The notes below the pieces were generated by a model. That model was given only the letters and a program-made list of their open reading frames with translations. It ran no database searches and was not told the DNA's origin. Made by a program: the position numbers and the translations under genes. From assembly GCA_013215055.1 (NCBI GenBank), contig JABSRQ010000050.1, forward strand, positions 1 through 33,983: a DNA stretch of 33,983 nt. Direction: 5' to 3'. The DNA comes from Pseudomonadales bacterium. Its GTDB lineage: Bacteria > Pseudomonadota > Gammaproteobacteria > Pseudomonadales > DT-91. Below are positions 27,295-33,983 of this stretch, one piece after another (the stretch's first letter is position 1; each line of letters starts with the position of its first letter).

Positions 27295-27313
27295 AATGGC
27301 GCTTAGCGCCATT
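27295..27313 (+). repeat. Hairpin 2 in the pfaC-pfaD gap
   Basis: AATGGCGC (27295-27302), loop TTA, GCGCCATT (27306-27313): eight perfect pairs. Compared with hairpin 1, one G-C pair has become C-G on both strands of the stem and the T-G wobble has become T-A, so pairing is kept. It ends 32 bases before the pfaD ATG and could affect pfaD translation or mRNA decay. Confidence 0.7.
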
Positions 27314-27345
27314 CAGTATTTCTATATGAGAAATAAGGAATTGAA

Positions 27346-28938
27346 ATGAGTAGTTTAACGTTAAATAAACCCGCGATTGATTGGGCCTGGAAAGTAGATT
27401 CAGCAGCGGTAAATTCTGATGATGCAGCGATAAAAGCCGCGTTAATGGATATCGCTAATCCTGTTTACGTTGCCAAAAATGGCACAGGTTTAGGTGTGGC
27501 TAATACAACAGCTGCCGCAGGTAGCGAAGATGTATTGGCTTTTGCACAGGCGCTGAATCCTGAAGATTTAGGTGATGATGCTTATAAAAAGCAGCACAAC
27601 GTAAAATACGCCTATCATGGCGGCGCGATGGCTAACGGTATTGCATCGGTTGAATTGGTTATTGCGTTAGGCAAGGCAGGTTACTTGTGTTCCTTTGGTG
27701 CGGCAGGTTTGGTTCCCGATGTTGTAGAGGAGTCTATTCGTCGTATTCAAGCCGGTTTACCTAACGGCCCATTTGCGGTGAATATTATTCATGCACCTTC
27801 AGAAGAAGCGTTAGAGCGTGGAGCGGTTGAACGTTGTTTAAAATTAGGTGTTGATACGGTAGAAGCCTCGGCGTTTTTAGGTTTAACCGAACATATCGTA
27901 CGTAATCGCGCAGCAGGTTTATCTCGTAATGCCGATGGTACTGTAAATATAGGTAATAAAATTATAGGCAAGGTTTCACGTACTGAAACTGGCCGCAAGT
28001 TCATGGAACCCGCGCCTGAAAAACTTTTACAAAAATGTTTGGATAAAGGCCATATCACCGCTGAACAGTTTGAGTTAGCAAAGTTAGTGCCTATGGCTGA
28101 TGATATTACCGCCGAAGCCGATTCTGGTGGCCATACCGATAATCGTCCGTTTGTGACATTGCTTCCAACCATCATCGGCTTACGTGATGAAATTCAGGCG
28201 CAATATAATTACTCTCCTGCGCTGCGTGTGGGTGCCGGTGGTGGTTTAGGTACACCTGAATCTGTACTTGCTGCATTTAATATGGGTGCGGCTTACATCG
28301 TTCTGGGTTCTGTAAACCAAGCCTGTGTAGAAGCCGGTGCATCTGACTATACCCGTAAATTATTATCCACCGTTGAAATGGCCGATGTGACCATGGCACC
28401 GGCTGCGGATATGTTTGAAATGGGTGTGAAGCTGCAGGTATTAAAACGTGGCTCCATGTTCGCGATGCGTGCACAGAAATTGTATGACTTATACATTAAC
28501 TATGATTCCATCGAAGATATTCCTGCGGCTGAACGTGAAAAAATCGAGAAACAATTATTCCGTGCTAACCTGGATGAAATCTGGGCCGGCACCGTCGATT
28601 TCTTCCGTGAACGTGATCCGGAAATGTTGGAGCGTGCGTTAAATAATCCGAAACGTAAAATGGCATTGATCTTCCGCTGGTATTTGGGTTTATCTTCACG
28701 CTGGTCAAACAGCGGTGAAAAAGGCCGTGAAATGGATTACCAAATTTGGGCTGGCCCAAGTTTAGGTGCATTTAATAGCTGGGTAAAAGGCACTTATCTG
28801 GAAGATTATACCCAACGTAATGTGGTTGATGTGGCTTGGCATCTGTTAAAAGGTGCGGCGTATTTACAACGTGTTAATCAGTTGAAGTTACAAGGTGTGG
28901 CGTTAAATACCGAGCTGGGTTCTTATACACCAGCTTAA
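27346..28938 (+). CDS. pfaD: PfaD, FMN-dependent trans-acting enoyl reductase
   Basis: 530-residue TIM-barrel flavoprotein of the nitronate monooxygenase/FabK superfamily. It reduces enoyl intermediates on the PfaA ACPs, the step missing from PfaA-C. Readable features are YAYHGGAMANGIAS (about 87-100), FGAAGLVPD, the strand FAVNIIHAPSEEALE, and the FMN-phosphate region RVGAGGGLGTPESV with AAYIVLGSVNQACVEAG. The length fits PfaD, which is longer than FabK because of its C-terminal extension. AAGGA about seven bases upstream supports the ATG. It lies 125 bases after pfaC, separated by the duplicated hairpin segment, and is followed by a terminator, so it closes the pfa transcription unit. Confidence 0.95.
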   Translation: MSSLTLNKPAIDWAWKVDSAAVNSDDAAIKAALMDIANPVYVAKNGTGLGVANTTAAAGSEDVLAFAQALNPEDLGDDAYKKQHNVKYAYHGGAMANGIASVELVIALGKAGYLCSFGAAGLVPDVVEESIRRIQAGLPNGPFAVNIIHAPSEEALERGAVERCLKLGVDTVEASAFLGLTEHIVRNRAAGLSRNADGTVNIGNKIIGKVSRTETGRKFMEPAPEKLLQKCLDKGHITAEQFELAKLVPMADDITAEADSGGHTDNRPFVTLLPTIIGLRDEIQAQYNYSPALRVGAGGGLGTPESVLAAFNMGAAYIVLGSVNQACVEAGASDYTRKLLSTVEMADVTMAPAADMFEMGVKLQVLKRGSMFAMRAQKLYDLYINYDSIEDIPAAEREKIEKQLFRANLDEIWAGTVDFFRERDPEMLERALNNPKRKMALIFRWYLGLSSRWSNSGEKGREMDYQIWAGPSLGAFNSWVKGTYLEDYTQRNVVDVAWHLLKGAAYLQRVNQLKLQGVALNTELGSYTPA

Positions 28939-28955
28939 AAACTGCCCCAAAATAT

Positions 28956-28983
28956 AAAAAGCCCGATGTGTTCGGGCTTTTTT
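28956..28983 (+). terminator. Rho-independent terminator after pfaD
   Basis: Stem GCCCGA (28961-28966), loop TGTGT and TCGGGC (28972-28977), followed by six T's and preceded by five A's, so it can also terminate transcription from the right. It lies 18 bases after the pfaD stop. Confidence 0.93.
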
Positions 28984-29021
28984 GTGTCTATGTTTTTCAA
29001 TTCTTAGTTCAAAGAGATGGG

Positions 29022-29174
29022 TTATTTACTCTCGTTTTTTGTCGCTTCAGATTTTTTGATATCCACATCGTGGCTGTCATTTTTTTGATCACCTAATACG
29101 GTTTTCAGTGGGCAAACTCTAAACGCAGGGCATTTTTTACAACCTACGACTAGAGCAATGGGGCAGATGGTCAT
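29022..29174 (-). CDS. Small cysteine-rich protein of 50 residues
   Basis: ATG at 29174 is preceded on the minus strand by AAAGGAG with a six-base gap to the GGAG, an excellent ribosome-binding site. The frame ends at TAA (29022-29024). The N-terminal half has four cysteines: C4-P, C12-K-K-C15-P and C21-P, in MTICPIALVVGCKKCPAFRV followed by CPLK. The C-terminal half is charged and low-complexity (KNDSHDVDIKKSEATKNESK). Four cysteines with recurring Cys-Pro suggest a metal-binding or Fe-S-like knuckle, but no function is assigned. Similar short proteins occur in gammaproteobacterial genomes as far as I recall. It reads toward the pfaD terminator, which could also serve it, and has a dyad-rich upstream region. 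Confidence 0.75.
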   Translation of the reverse strand: MTICPIALVVGCKKCPAFRVCPLKTVLGDQKNDSHDVDIKKSEATKNESK

Positions 29175-29463
29175 AATTTTCTCCTTTGAGTGGATGAATA
29201 CGTTTAAGCATAGACGCTATATGGGTTTAACCCATATTTAATCATGCCTGTTATTAAACATGCTTAAATAAATGCAGAAGTATTATCCCAGGCAGCAGGC
29301 AATCATTTTTGTTTAATATAAAGCCGTGTAATTACATTATCAACACTGGACGAAGCCGGTACGATTGATACAATGGGCCTTGAATTTTTCCCATAACATC
29401 ATTGGTGTATTAACGTGATATTGGCTACAAAAATGCATGCAAAAGTGCTCGAGGGTATGATGC
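29175..29463. other. Divergent intergenic region between the small Cys-rich gene and jetA
   Basis: 289 bases of AT-rich DNA with promoters expected in both directions. Apart from the dyads at 29203-29268, no convincing -35/-10 pair or RNA gene was recognised on either strand. Confidence 0.5.
29203..29268. promoter_or_regulatory. Dyad-rich regulatory region upstream of the small Cys-rich gene
   Basis: ATATGGGTT-T-AACCCATAT (29219-29237) is a perfect 9+9 inverted repeat around one base. It is enclosed by a wider pair, TTTAAGCAT (29203-29211) and ATGCTTAAA (29260-29268). The region lies 29-94 bases upstream of the 29174 start codon, where an operator would overlap the promoter. The binding protein is unknown. 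Confidence 0.5.
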
Positions 29464-30960
29464 ATGTTCTTCACTGATGAACGCCTGAGTTTCTTTAAAC
29501 CGTTAACCAGCAAATACCGCGAGCAAATCGTGCAATGCCTGTGTTTGTTGTATCAACGTCAATACAGCGCTTTTGCCGATTATGGCCATTCCTTAAATCG
29601 TGAGCAGTTGCTGGAAATTCTGGAAGAAGCGCTGGCCAAGCATAAAGATATTATTTTGGATGATGAGGAGGCCGAGGGTACAACTCAGCGTTTCAAGAAT
29701 CACCGTGAACAGGCAAACTGGGTGTTAAATCAGTTATTACAAGCTGGTTGGTTGGAAAAACAGGTAGACCCAGCCACGTTTCAGTCTACATTTCCGTTTA
29801 GCCGTATGGGGCGTATTTTTTCCCACTCATTATTAGCCTCTGACAATACCCAGGTGCGTACTCGCCATAGAAATACCCGTAATACCTTAAATGCGCTGAA
29901 TGCTTTTTCTAATCAAGAGCTGGGCCGTGATGTCTATGATTTATTGGATGCCTTTGAATATTCAGAATCGATTATTACCGATTTTACCGATGTGATCTCC
30001 GAGCTGGAAGAGCGTAAACGGGAACTGGTGAAAGAGGTGGAATCACAGCAATTGGTGCAGGATGCAACCGATCAGTTTTTTGATTATATGGAAAAACGTT
30101 TTCAACCGGATATTCAGGTGCGTTTATCAGCCGACAGTGTTGAGAAACATCGTGAAGATATCTCCAATGTCATCACAAAAATACGCAATAAAGACAAAGA
30201 GTTTAAAGCCGCTGCTGAGCGTGAATGTCGCCGTCTGGTGCCTGATTTATGTGCTAAAGAACGTTCAAGCTTAATGTTTATTTTAGATCAGATTGAACAG
30301 CGTATGCGTGATGCGGCGGATATCATGTTGCCAGCTCTGCGTTCTGCTCTACACAGCTTCACCAAAAGGGCGGATATCATTATTCGCCAGCTCAGCTATT
30401 TAAATACCCATCAGAACAACGACTTATTGGATGTCTGTAAAGAATTGTGTGATCTTAACGAAGACGACTTTAAAAAACGTATGGGGCAGGCCGCCGAGGC
30501 GATGACGGGTATTTCTGTTGGTTTAATCGATCCGGAATCCGTACGTCTGCAAGCGCGCCGACACAAATTAGTCATAGATAGCTCGGTGGTAGAACACCAT
30601 GAGATTAATATCGATGGGCAAAGAGAATTGATGGTGCAGCAATTGCTGGACCAGGCTTTTTCAATCAATAACACCCATGTACGTGAATATGTGATGTCTT
30701 CTTTGCGCCAGGGCAAACGACTCTCCACCCGTGAATTACCGATTTCCGATGCCAAAGATTTATTGGCCATGGCACATGTGATTGAAGTAGGTGCGGTGAA
30801 TAGCATCAATGCAGGCAGTTCGGATTTACAGTTTAAAGTGTCTTATACCGGCAAGCGGGTTAAAGATAATGAATTTTATGAGGCCTTCGATGAGTTTACC
30901 ATCGAGTTGATTGAGCAGGGCGCTCAAGACTCAGCACAAGGCACAGGGGCAGTACCATGA
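29464..30960 (+). CDS. jetA: Wadjet defence protein JetA (MukF/kleisin-like)
   Basis: 498-residue first gene of a jetA-jetB-jetC operon. JetA is the kleisin-like subunit of the Wadjet SMC complex, which recognises and cleaves small circular plasmids. The N-terminus [20 protein letters not shown] and the winged-helix-like [19 protein letters not shown] segment (about 92-110) fit the JetA family. The middle is helical, with [15 protein letters not shown] (about 180-195). GAGG nine bases upstream supports ATG 29464; two ATGs at 29457 and 29460 are in other frames. The stop overlaps the jetB start in ATGA, indicating coupled translation. Identification rests on gene order and characteristic segments rather than a search. 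The Wadjet subtype is not assigned. Confidence 0.82.
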   Translation: MFFTDERLSFFKPLTSKYREQIVQCLCLLYQRQYSAFADYGHSLNREQLLEILEEALAKHKDIILDDEEAEGTTQRFKNHREQANWVLNQLLQAGWLEKQVDPATFQSTFPFSRMGRIFSHSLLASDNTQVRTRHRNTRNTLNALNAFSNQELGRDVYDLLDAFEYSESIITDFTDVISELEERKRELVKEVESQQLVQDATDQFFDYMEKRFQPDIQVRLSADSVEKHREDISNVITKIRNKDKEFKAAAERECRRLVPDLCAKERSSLMFILDQIEQRMRDAADIMLPALRSALHSFTKRADIIIRQLSYLNTHQNNDLLDVCKELCDLNEDDFKKRMGQAAEAMTGISVGLIDPESVRLQARRHKLVIDSSVVEHHEINIDGQRELMVQQLLDQAFSINNTHVREYVMSSLRQGKRLSTRELPISDAKDLLAMAHVIEVGAVNSINAGSSDLQFKVSYTGKRVKDNEFYEAFDEFTIELIEQGAQDSAQGTGAVP

Positions 30961-31652
30961 TGATGTCTGAATATTTGTTAGAGACGTTAAAACCTCTAAA
31001 TATTTCCACCGATGAATTTTCTGAACTGGTGATTCGCCTATTAGATTACGGTGTGATTAATAGGGATGAGTCGCAGGTAGAAACCACGCTATACGATAGA
31101 TATATGCAATGTGCTGATACCGTACATGAATATTTATCCGTGTTAAAAGTTACCTTGCAACATGATGCACGTTTTTGTTTTGTGCGGGCCTATCCGCCGG
31201 GTGCGGTGGTGCCGGGTTTGCCCAGTGAAGACGATGCGGCTTTTTCCGGTGGCTTTAGAGTGCGACCTACGCAGCAGGAAGTGGCGGTGATTTTGGTGCT
31301 GCGTGTGGAGTATGAAAAATCCCTCAGAGAAGGCAAGGTGGATGAAAAAGGCTGTGTATTGATCTCGATGGAAGCCTTGGTGATTGCATTAAATAATTTA
31401 TTAAAACGTACCTTGCCTGATAATCTCACCGAACGTAAAACCATTTTTAAACATTTGCGTCAGCTGCGTTTAATTAAATTAAAAAGTGAAGCCGATTTGG
31501 AATCCGAAGATGGCTGGTTAAGTATTCAACCTGCCATCACCAGTTTTGTCAGTGATGATGTATTAAATTCATTGTATCCCGATGAGAATAAATCCGCGGC
31601 TGAAAGTGACATGGCCTACTTTAGCGACGTTAAAGTAGCAGGGCAAGATTGA
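30957..31652 (+). CDS. jetB: Wadjet defence protein JetB (MukE-like, DUF4194)
   Basis: 231-residue winged-helix protein that bridges the JetA kleisin and the JetC ATPase, as MukE does in MukBEF. Family features include [11 protein letters not shown], the acidic loop [13 protein letters not shown], a strand [21 protein letters not shown], and a C-terminal [26 protein letters not shown] followed by [18 protein letters not shown]. These fit DUF4194 proteins. Three consecutive ATGs begin at 30957; the first overlaps the jetA TGA. It is followed by jetC after one base, so the three subunits should be made in fixed proportion. Confidence 0.85.
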   Translation: MMMSEYLLETLKPLNISTDEFSELVIRLLDYGVINRDESQVETTLYDRYMQCADTVHEYLSVLKVTLQHDARFCFVRAYPPGAVVPGLPSEDDAAFSGGFRVRPTQQEVAVILVLRVEYEKSLREGKVDEKGCVLISMEALVIALNNLLKRTLPDNLTERKTIFKHLRQLRLIKLKSEADLESEDGWLSIQPAITSFVSDDVLNSLYPDENKSAAESDMAYFSDVKVAGQD

Positions 31653-31653
31653 T

Positions 31654-33983
31654 ATGTATTGTAAAAAAGCGATTTTAGTTAACTGGGGAAATATCCCCAA
31701 TATGGAATTTGATTTTGGCCCGGTGAATTTATTTTCCGGCGGCAATGGCTCCGGTAAAACCACCGCGGCCGATGCGTTGCAGGCATTGATGACCGCAGCG
31801 CATGAAAACTTATATTCGTTTAACCCGGGCCAGGATGAATCCACACAAAGAAGTCGTGGGAAAAATGTTAGAACCTTGGCCTCTTATATTCTGGGTTGTG
31901 ATGATGGTTCCTACGCCAGGCTCAATCCTACCGATGGTTATATCGCTGCGATTTTTCATCCCACCGAAGGTGAAGCGGGGGAAGTATTTACCGCGGTGAT
32001 GTGTGTGAGAGCCAGTTTAGATACCGCAGGTGCGACTAAACAAGCCCGCCAAGACGGCATTCAATTTTTGATTTTACCCGGTGAACAGCTGGCATTAAGC
32101 CATTTTGTACGCCACGATACCGTCGGCAAATATGTGGTGCAGTTTACCGATATCGCCAAGTTGCTACAAAAAGAGTTTGGTAATAACGCGGTAGAACTGT
32201 TTGATAAAAAAGGCCCATATTTGCGTAGCCTTTATGGCGCTTTACGCGGATCACGCAAGGCGGTATCAGATAGAGAAGCCAAACATGCGGCGCGCACCTT
32301 TGCTAATTTTATGGCCTATAAGCCGGTTAAAAGCATCAATGATTTTGTTGCCAAAGAAGTGCTGGAACCCCGTGATTTAACCGATGATATCAAACAAGTT
32401 TCCGAGATGATGAAAACCATACACAGTATGGAAGAGGAAACGCGGCAATTGAAAAGCTCGATAGGAAACCTGGAAGAGGCCGATGGTTACGCTGGCGAAT
32501 ATATAACGCACTGGAGTGCTTTATGTGTTGATCATTATGCCGAAATCACCCGTCAGCTATTCGTAAAGCAGGATGACTATTTAAACAGCAAAGATAATCA
32601 GCGTGCCATGCAAGAGGCGATTTCAGAGACCGAAGTACGCATTAAAAATAACGATAATAAAAAACGCGCCCAGCTCGATCAATTAGTCTCGTTAGAAGCG
32701 CAGCGTAAAGGTATTGCCGAGTTAAGCTCCAAAGATCAACTTGAACGTGTGATAGAAGATAGCAAACTGCAATTGGCTGAAACCGCCAGGCCGTTATTGG
32801 AACAGAGCCATCAGATCAGTGAAAACTTCCTGCATACCCAGAGTTTAAAACGCCAGCTCAATCTGTCTTCACTTGCAGTGGATATTCCCGCGCTAGAAAA
32901 TAAAACCCTGCGCAAATTAATCAATGATGTGACAGAAGCCGGCCAGGATTCCGGCATCGATTCACAAAAACTGTTTAATGCCGATTGGGTAGGCATTGCC
33001 GATTTAGAATCTCGTATGGATGATTTAATTGAGCTTGAGACCCTGCATAGGGATATCGTCAGTTCCCTGCATGAGGCCGGGCGCTTGACGGCAGGGGTGA
33101 GTGTACGTGATCAAGTTTTAGGTTTATTGCAGCAGCGTCAAAAACAGCGCACAGATTTGCAGCAGAAGGTGCAAGCTAAGCAGATTGAGATTCAACGTTT
33201 AGAAAATCACTCGGTCAGTTACCCACCTTATGTAGAGCAAGCGATACAGGCGATTAAGCAGCAATGCCCACAAGCTAAACCTGCGGTGTTATGTGACTTT
33301 ATCGAAATCATCGATGCTAAATGGCAGATGGCCATTGAAGGTTATATTGGCGGCAACCGCTTTGGTATTCTGGTAGAACCTGAATATGAAGCCGAAGCGA
33401 TTCGGATTGTGCGTAACTTAAAAGGGCGTAGAAATAATTCCAAGGTAATACAAGGCTCAAAAGCCATGCGTGATGCCGGAAGGTTGAGTCCTTCGCGTGA
33501 TTCCATTGTCGAGTTGATGGAATTTGAACATAAGATTGCCGAATATTATATCAAGGCATCATATGGCAATGTATTGCAGGTAAATGATGAAGATGCCTTA
33601 CGTAAAACTGGCCGGGGTTTAATGGCCAGAGGTTTGGGCGCGGGTGGTTATAGTATGTTCCGCTGTGATATCGACGATGCCGACTTGGTGTTTGGGCAAG
33701 GGGCCAGAGAACGTGCCTTGGCTGCCAAGCAGCAGCAGATGCAGCAAATGCAGCAACAAGCAGTTGCCCGGGACGCCCAACATCAGGCCGCGATTCAACA
33801 GCAGCAGGCGCAAGCGCAGGCGCCGCTTGCGGCCCAGCAGGTGCAACACGCTGCGCAAATCGCACTACAGCAGACTGCGGCGGACGCACAACGTGACCAG
33901 CACAACGAGGCAATGCGCAACCAGCGGGAACAGCTCGAAAATTCCAAGGCAAAGTGTGACTTCGATGTGACGGAACTGAGGAC
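31654..33983 (+). CDS. jetC: Wadjet defence protein JetC (SMC/MukB-like ATPase), truncated by window edge
   Basis: 776 codons are open from ATG 31654 to the window end with no stop. JetC is the SMC-like motor of Wadjet, which extrudes plasmid DNA before JetD cuts it. Walker A is GGNGSGKTT at residues 29-37, preceded by the AAA_29-like NWGNIPNMEFDFGPVNLFSG. Long coiled-coil arms occupy about 250-520. A MukB-like hinge lies about 530-690 (KPAVLCDFIEIIDAKWQMAI, FGILVEPEYEAEAIRIVRNL, GLGAGGYSMFRCDID). Coil resumes at RERALAAKQQQ. The Walker B half, Q-loop partner and jetD lie beyond the window. From about 33715 the coding sequence changes sharply to GC-rich and Gln/Ala-rich while staying in frame. 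A domain-swapped arm or an assembly join are both possible. Confidence 0.85.
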   Translation, partial: MYCKKAILVNWGNIPNMEFDFGPVNLFSGGNGSGKTTAADALQALMTAAHENLYSFNPGQDESTQRSRGKNVRTLASYILGCDDGSYARLNPTDGYIAAIFHPTEGEAGEVFTAVMCVRASLDTAGATKQARQDGIQFLILPGEQLALSHFVRHDTVGKYVVQFTDIAKLLQKEFGNNAVELFDKKGPYLRSLYGALRGSRKAVSDREAKHAARTFANFMAYKPVKSINDFVAKEVLEPRDLTDDIKQVSEMMKTIHSMEEETRQLKSSIGNLEEADGYAGEYITHWSALCVDHYAEITRQLFVKQDDYLNSKDNQRAMQEAISETEVRIKNNDNKKRAQLDQLVSLEAQRKGIAELSSKDQLERVIEDSKLQLAETARPLLEQSHQISENFLHTQSLKRQLNLSSLAVDIPALENKTLRKLINDVTEAGQDSGIDSQKLFNADWVGIADLESRMDDLIELETLHRDIVSSLHEAGRLTAGVSVRDQVLGLLQQRQKQRTDLQQKVQAKQIEIQRLENHSVSYPPYVEQAIQAIKQQCPQAKPAVLCDFIEIIDAKWQMAIEGYIGGNRFGILVEPEYEAEAIRIVRNLKGRRNNSKVIQGSKAMRDAGRLSPSRDSIVELMEFEHKIAEYYIKASYGNVLQVNDEDALRKTGRGLMARGLGAGGYSMFRCDIDDADLVFGQGARERALAAKQQQMQQMQQQAVARDAQHQAAIQQQQAQAQAPLAAQQVQHAAQIALQQTAADAQRDQHNEAMRNQREQLENSKAKCDFDVTELR

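Larger units (their letters stand above)
27194..27327 (+). repeat. Imperfect tandem duplication of the pfaC 3' end plus hairpin
   Basis: Unit 1 is 27194-27266 and unit 2 is 27264-27327. Codons for I-V-L-S-I-V-E-A-stop at 27194-27220 recur at 27264-27290 with the same translation. Six of eight sense codons differ only at the wobble position, and the stop changes from TAA to TGA. Each copy is followed by CTAATGG, a hairpin and (G/A)TTCAGT(T/A)TTTC. An extra nine bases follow the first stop. The second copy is out of frame with pfaC (+1), so it is not a readthrough extension. Confidence 0.85.

Noticed and set aside
27221..27345. PfaC readthrough extension ending at the second I-V-L-S-I-V-E-A-stop
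   Set aside because: The second copy is shifted by +1 relative to the pfaC frame and the intervening DNA has no coding character.
33551..33970. Overlapping frames on both strands at the right edge
   Set aside because: They arise from the GC-rich Gln/Ala codons of jetC, whose own frame is open throughout.

Overview
The window looks like a chromosomal segment of a marine gammaproteobacterium. The evidence is a Shewanella/Moritella-type pfa polyunsaturated fatty acid (PUFA) synthase cluster, moderate to low GC in most genes, and gammaproteobacterial-style signalling genes. The genus cannot be fixed from sequence reading alone. No rRNA, tRNA, CRISPR array or complete insertion sequence was seen.

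Region 1 (1-9365) is a sensory block. A truncated minus-strand gene for an NrtA/CmpA-like periplasmic substrate-binding protein is divergent from a tightly packed plus-strand operon. That operon encodes a 1446-residue hybrid histidine kinase (three CHASE3 modules, GAF, HisKA, HATPase, three receiver domains), a CheR-type methyltransferase, a stand-alone CheB-type methylesterase, a REC-GGDEF-EAL response regulator and a small membrane-anchored protein. The second receiver has Glu where the phospho-accepting Asp should be, and the EAL domain has lost several metal-ligand residues. The likely output is regulated c-di-GMP synthesis. CheR and CheB are encoded without a chemoreceptor.

Region 2 (9443-28985) is the PUFA synthase locus: a hotdog thioesterase, pfaE (phosphopantetheinyl transferase, minus strand), pfaR, pfaA (KS-MAT-3xACP-KR-DH), pfaB (AT), pfaC (KS-CLF-DH-DH) and pfaD (enoyl reductase), closed by an intrinsic terminator. 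PfaE converts the three ACPs of PfaA to the holo form. PfaA, B, C and D then build a long-chain polyunsaturated acid (EPA or DHA class; which one is not readable here), and the adjacent thioesterase may help release or edit acyl chains. PfaR appears to be a domesticated, catalytically dead IS481-type transposase. Between pfaC and pfaD lies a second, diverged copy of the last eight pfaC codons and stop, together with a duplicated hairpin carrying a compensatory base-pair change. This looks like the scar of a duplication or allele replacement.

Region 3 (29022-33983) has an unannotated 50-residue cysteine-rich protein on the minus strand behind a strong dyad, then jetA-jetB-jetC of a Wadjet (SMC/condensin-like) plasmid-defence operon. 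It runs off the window inside jetC, so jetD is not visible. The last ~260 bases of jetC switch abruptly to GC-rich, Gln/Ala-rich coding sequence.
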